Shown piece by piece: positions 15,015 through 17,661 of a stretch of DNA of 17,661 nt. The stretch is from Fidelibacterota bacterium. GTDB lineage: Bacteria > Fidelibacterota > Marinisomatia > SCGC-AAA003-L08 > D37C17. A program made the translations under genes and the position numbers. The stretch covers positions 30,435 to 48,095 of the forward strand of contig PARL01000021.1 of assembly GCA_002711465.1 (NCBI GenBank). Reading direction: 5' to 3'. The notes beneath the pieces are model-generated. The model was not told where the DNA came from. It searched no databases and worked only from the letters and a program-made list of their open reading frames with translations. Positions within the stretch are counted from its first letter, which is position 1, and each line of letters opens with the position of its first letter.

Positions 15015-16082
15015 TTACAAATATTTTGATATTAACCTATGAAAGTGATGTGTACCTATTTCATGCTCAGCAGAATAGCGACCTCTATCATAAAATTTAG
15101 ATTTAATACCTTTTTGTACATCAAGTACAACTTTTTGATCTTCTAGTTCTATTTGATCAACACTATTACTATTACCTGAACTTTGTTTATGACCTTTTAG
15201 TGGTAATGAAATAAATCTTATTCTGGTTTTTTCTTTACTAAGAGGTTCAATAATATTAACAGATATACCCCAATTATAAAAATTTAGCATTATATTTGGA
15301 AACAACCAAAAATAGAGTGCATAAACATCATTTAGAGGAATATCATAAATTAGTTTTTTTCCTTGAATAGAATCATCTTTATTTTGAGATTTTGCAATTT
15401 GAAGAACAGAATAATTTAAAGCAATGGTCTTATATGAATGATTTTCAATATCTGATGATAAGCCCTGATGAACATATGAAATATGAAACCCCTCAAGATA
15501 GTTTTCACAATATAAAGCCCAGTGAGCATCTATCTTATAAGTGTTTGAGGAAGACTCATCAAAAGATAACTTTTCAAAGGGATACCAATCAACAAGTTTA
15601 TTTATTTCATTTAATCCATCCAATATTGATTTGTTTTGACCAGCATTTACAAATATTAACCCATTCCAGTTCAATAGGTTGATATTTTTATCTATATTAT
15701 CATCTTTAGTAGGAAAATTTTTAGTATTTTTAAATCCTGGCGCATGATTGATACTTCCGTCAAGATTAAAACTTCTTCCATGGTAATTACATACCAATTT
15801 ATTTTTATATTGCTTTTCATTGCAAAGTATATTTCCTCTATGTGTACATACATTACTAAGACAAAAAATATTATCACCCTCTTTCGTAATAACAAGGGGA
15901 ATATCGAGCCAATTTTTAAATAGGCTAAATGGTATAGAATTTGATTTTAATAATTCTGATTGATGACAAATGAATTGATAAGAATTTTCAAAAATAGATT
16001 TACTTTTTTCAAATATTTTATCTGATGTATAGAAAGATGATGTAGGTGTTTGAGCAATCTCTATATTTTTATCAATGTTCAT
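15015..16082 (-). CDS. Rieske-type oxygenase, alpha subunit
   Basis: A 355-residue non-haem iron oxygenase. The N-terminal Rieske domain binds a 2Fe-2S cluster through C79-T-H81 and C98-N-Y-H101, followed by HGRSFNLDG. The catalytic domain has ENYLEGFHISYVH (193-205) with mononuclear iron ligands H200 and H205 and a likely third ligand D315 (ELEDQ); E197 would be the bridging acid between the two metal centres. The C-terminal GIKSKFYDRGRYSAEHE and HHFHRL match the family end. The sequence around the iron site resembles the choline monooxygenase-like branch, but the substrate cannot be read from the sequence. No ferredoxin or reductase partner is adjacent. The start lies 12 nt after the aminotransferase stop without an obvious ribosome site, suggesting cotranscription. 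Confidence 0.88.
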   Translation of the reverse strand: MNIDKNIEIAQTPTSSFYTSDKIFEKSKSIFENSYQFICHQSELLKSNSIPFSLFKNWLDIPLVITKEGDNIFCLSNVCTHRGNILCNEKQYKNKLVCNYHGRSFNLDGSINHAPGFKNTKNFPTKDDNIDKNINLLNWNGLIFVNAGQNKSILDGLNEINKLVDWYPFEKLSFDESSSNTYKIDAHWALYCENYLEGFHISYVHQGLSSDIENHSYKTIALNYSVLQIAKSQNKDDSIQGKKLIYDIPLNDVYALYFWLFPNIMLNFYNWGISVNIIEPLSKEKTRIRFISLPLKGHKQSSGNSNSVDQIELEDQKVVLDVQKGIKSKFYDRGRYSAEHEIGTHHFHRLISKYL

Positions 16083-16094
16083 AATGAAAATATG

Positions 16095-17300
16095 TTAAAG
16101 AGTTGACCAATAATCTTCTAATTTTTTCATTCCCTTAATAATGTTTTCTACTGATATACCTGAAAAAGCAAATCTTATATATTTCTTTTGCTCGCCTTCT
16201 ATTGTTTTTCCGAAATGCTCTCTAGTACAAAACGAAACTCCTGTGTTAATTAGAGTTTTCTTTCTAAAATCTTCATAAGAGGCAGCATTCATTCTTTCAT
16301 ATATTTTAGTTATATCTGGAAATAAATAAAATGTAGAATTAGGCACAGATAATTTTAAACCACTCAATTCATTAAGTTTTGATGATAGTGTATCGCGTCT
16401 TTGTTTTAACCTTTTCAAAATTTCTTCAGCACCTTTTTGACTACCAGTAAGAGCCTCAATACCTCCATACTGGATAAAATGGTTTGTACAGGATTCATCA
16501 TTTGTGCCTAACTTTGAAAATATTTGCATAACATTTTCTGGACCAATTGCTGCACCTAATCTCCAACCAGTCATAGCATATGTTTTCGAAAATGTATATA
16601 AGATTACAGTTCTATCTTTCATGCCTGGTATTGATACAATACTTTGTGGATTTCCTGAATATTGAATGTTAAAATAGGCCTCATCACTTAAAACCCAAAG
16701 ATCATGTTTTTGTGCAATATTTGCAATCCAGTGCATTTCTTCAGTACTGGATTCTCCTCCTATTGGATTTTGATAATTATTATAAATTAGTATTCTAGTT
16801 TTATTATCAATTAATTTTTCTAAATGATCTCTATCAATTTTAAAACCATCTTTTGAATGAATATATCTATATGGTAATGCGTTTCCTTGATTGTATTCAA
16901 TTTGACTTTCATAAATAGGGTATCCAGGGTTAGGGTACAAAACACCATCACCAGGATTCATAAATGTATTAATAAACTTAAGTATCGTAGGTTTTCCACC
17001 AGGTTGAACAACAACATTTTCTCTATTATATTTAACATTTCTTTGCGATCCAATTACTTCTGCAATAGTATCTCTAAGTTGTGGTATACCACTAGCTGGA
17101 ACATAGCCAGTTTTTTTATCACGCATCGCTTTTTTAGTTGCTTCTATAATATTATGAGGTGTGCAAATATTGATATCGCCTAGATGAAATGGGTATACTG
17201 TGTTTCCTTTGCTAGCATGACGTGTAGCATCTCCTGAAACAGCAAAAGCTGTTTCAGTACCTAAATTTACAAGCTTATTTGAAAATTTAATCTCGTTCAT
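16095..17300 (-). CDS. Class I/II PLP-dependent aminotransferase (aspartate aminotransferase-like)
   Basis: A 401-residue fold-type I aminotransferase of the aspartate aminotransferase I-beta type. It has YVPASGIPQLR (66-76) near the N-terminus, GGKPT for the cofactor phosphate (101-105), N178 in NNYQNPIGG, D206 and Y209 in SDEAYF, the PLP lysine K239 in SKTYAMTGWRLG, and the substrate carboxylate-binding R376 in YIRFAFSG. NNYQNPIGG departs from the usual NNPNNPTG, so substrate preference may differ from ordinary aspartate transaminases. A strong ribosome site, GAGGA at 17306-17310, sits inside the end of the upstream gene, whose stop is 1 nt before this ATG. The gene lies between an unrecognised gene and a Rieske oxygenase, suggesting a shared amino-acid-linked pathway. 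Confidence 0.92.
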   Translation of the reverse strand: MNEIKFSNKLVNLGTETAFAVSGDATRHASKGNTVYPFHLGDINICTPHNIIEATKKAMRDKKTGYVPASGIPQLRDTIAEVIGSQRNVKYNRENVVVQPGGKPTILKFINTFMNPGDGVLYPNPGYPIYESQIEYNQGNALPYRYIHSKDGFKIDRDHLEKLIDNKTRILIYNNYQNPIGGESSTEEMHWIANIAQKHDLWVLSDEAYFNIQYSGNPQSIVSIPGMKDRTVILYTFSKTYAMTGWRLGAAIGPENVMQIFSKLGTNDESCTNHFIQYGGIEALTGSQKGAEEILKRLKQRRDTLSSKLNELSGLKLSVPNSTFYLFPDITKIYERMNAASYEDFRKKTLINTGVSFCTREHFGKTIEGEQKKYIRFAFSGISVENIIKGMKKLEDYWSTL

Positions 17301-17301
17301 A

Positions 17302-17661
17302 TTAATCCTCTGGTATCATATTTTTTAAAATATTGAGCCTTGTTAATCTATCATTAACAAATTTTTCAATAGCCTTTAATTGCCATGATGATGATAGATG
17401 AGCTTCATCAATTACTTCAGTAAGGTTTCCACCAAATCTCCATTTATCATCCCAATCTGGGGACAAAGAATATTTTTTAACTAGTGGATGTTTAATCCAA
17501 TTTTTCATATTATTGAGCGAAGTATTAGTAATAATCATGGAATCAAACCAATCTTTTTGAGTTATTGTTGAATCTTTATATTCTTGACTTTGCATATTAT
17601 ATAGCGACCAAGAAAGTGCAGCAACAATTTTAATGTTAGGACCATTTGAAATTAATTCAGG
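17302..17661 (-). CDS. Unrecognised protein, C-terminal part (5' end outside window)
   Basis: The frame is open from the right edge to the TAA at 17302-17304, giving 119 visible residues; the ATG at 17595 is probably internal, because the codons before it continue without a stop into GPNIKIVAALSWSLYN. The visible part is soluble and mixed, rich in Trp (DWFD, NWIK, DWDDKWRFGG, SSSWQ) with charged helices near the end (IEKFVNDRLTRLNILKN). I do not recognise the family, and there is no clear motif or membrane segment. It ends 1 nt before the aminotransferase start, and the aminotransferase ribosome site overlaps its end, so the two are almost certainly cotranscribed and translationally coupled. 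Its function is probably tied to the aminotransferase and the Rieske oxygenase. Confidence 0.75.
   Translation of the reverse strand, partial: PELISNGPNIKIVAALSWSLYNMQSQEYKDSTITQKDWFDSMIITNTSLNNMKNWIKHPLVKKYSLSPDWDDKWRFGGNLTEVIDEAHLSSSWQLKAIEKFVNDRLTRLNILKNMIPED

Noticed and set aside
17302..17595. A complete 97-residue gene starting at the ATG complementary to 17593-17595.
   Set aside because: The frame continues without a stop to the window edge and the upstream residues are protein-like, so the gene is more likely truncated by the window.

Overview
This is a gene-dense, very AT-rich bacterial window with no RNA genes, insertion sequences or CRISPR arrays that I can see. Short intergenic gaps, many ATGA stop/start overlaps and a largely housekeeping gene set suggest a streamlined, free-living (probably marine) bacterium. 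A polytopic UbiA-like protein, a long-chain polyprenyl synthase, MeaB plus methylmalonyl-CoA epimerase, and a DnaQ-DinG fusion would suit an uncultured group such as Marinimicrobia (SAR406). That placement is inference from general impression, not from a phylogenetic marker.

Layout: (1) 1-6443, plus strand: the 3' part of a UbiA-like membrane protein, a DnaQ-exonuclease/DinG fusion, a histidine ammonia-lyase family enzyme, and IMP dehydrogenase. (2) 6449-6703, minus strand: ribosomal protein S20, convergent with guaB. (3) 6704-6836: a divergent control region with a possible rpsT promoter and a 16-bp inverted repeat of Crp-site geometry. (4) 6837-14943, plus strand: nine tightly packed genes that look like one operon: a Crp/Fnr regulator, MeaB, TatC, polyprenyl synthase, PgsA, FtsY, RimO, methylmalonyl-CoA epimerase and UvrC. 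(5) 15015-17661, minus strand: a Rieske oxygenase, a class I aminotransferase, and an unrecognised gene cut by the window edge. They are read in the order unknown, aminotransferase, oxygenase and look like a small metabolic operon.

The long operon mixes membrane and envelope biogenesis (TatC, PgsA, FtsY, polyprenyl synthase), ribosome modification (RimO), DNA repair (UvrC) and two accessory proteins of the methylmalonyl-CoA pathway; the mutase itself is not here. The regulator at its head keeps the residues used for cyclic-nucleotide binding in Crp and may control its own operon.

The most interesting signals are departures from family rules inside ordinary-looking genes. The ammonia-lyase carries Ala-Cys-Gly where the MIO cofactor normally forms from Ala-Ser-Gly. 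TatC lacks the glutamates used for twin-arginine recognition. UvrC ends before its (HhH)2 domain and has a compressed four-cysteine cluster. DinG has no iron-sulphur cysteines. The polyprenyl synthase lacks a normally conserved diphosphate-binding lysine. I do not see a wholly new defence or mobile system; the best candidate for an undescribed pathway is the minus-strand operon at the right end.
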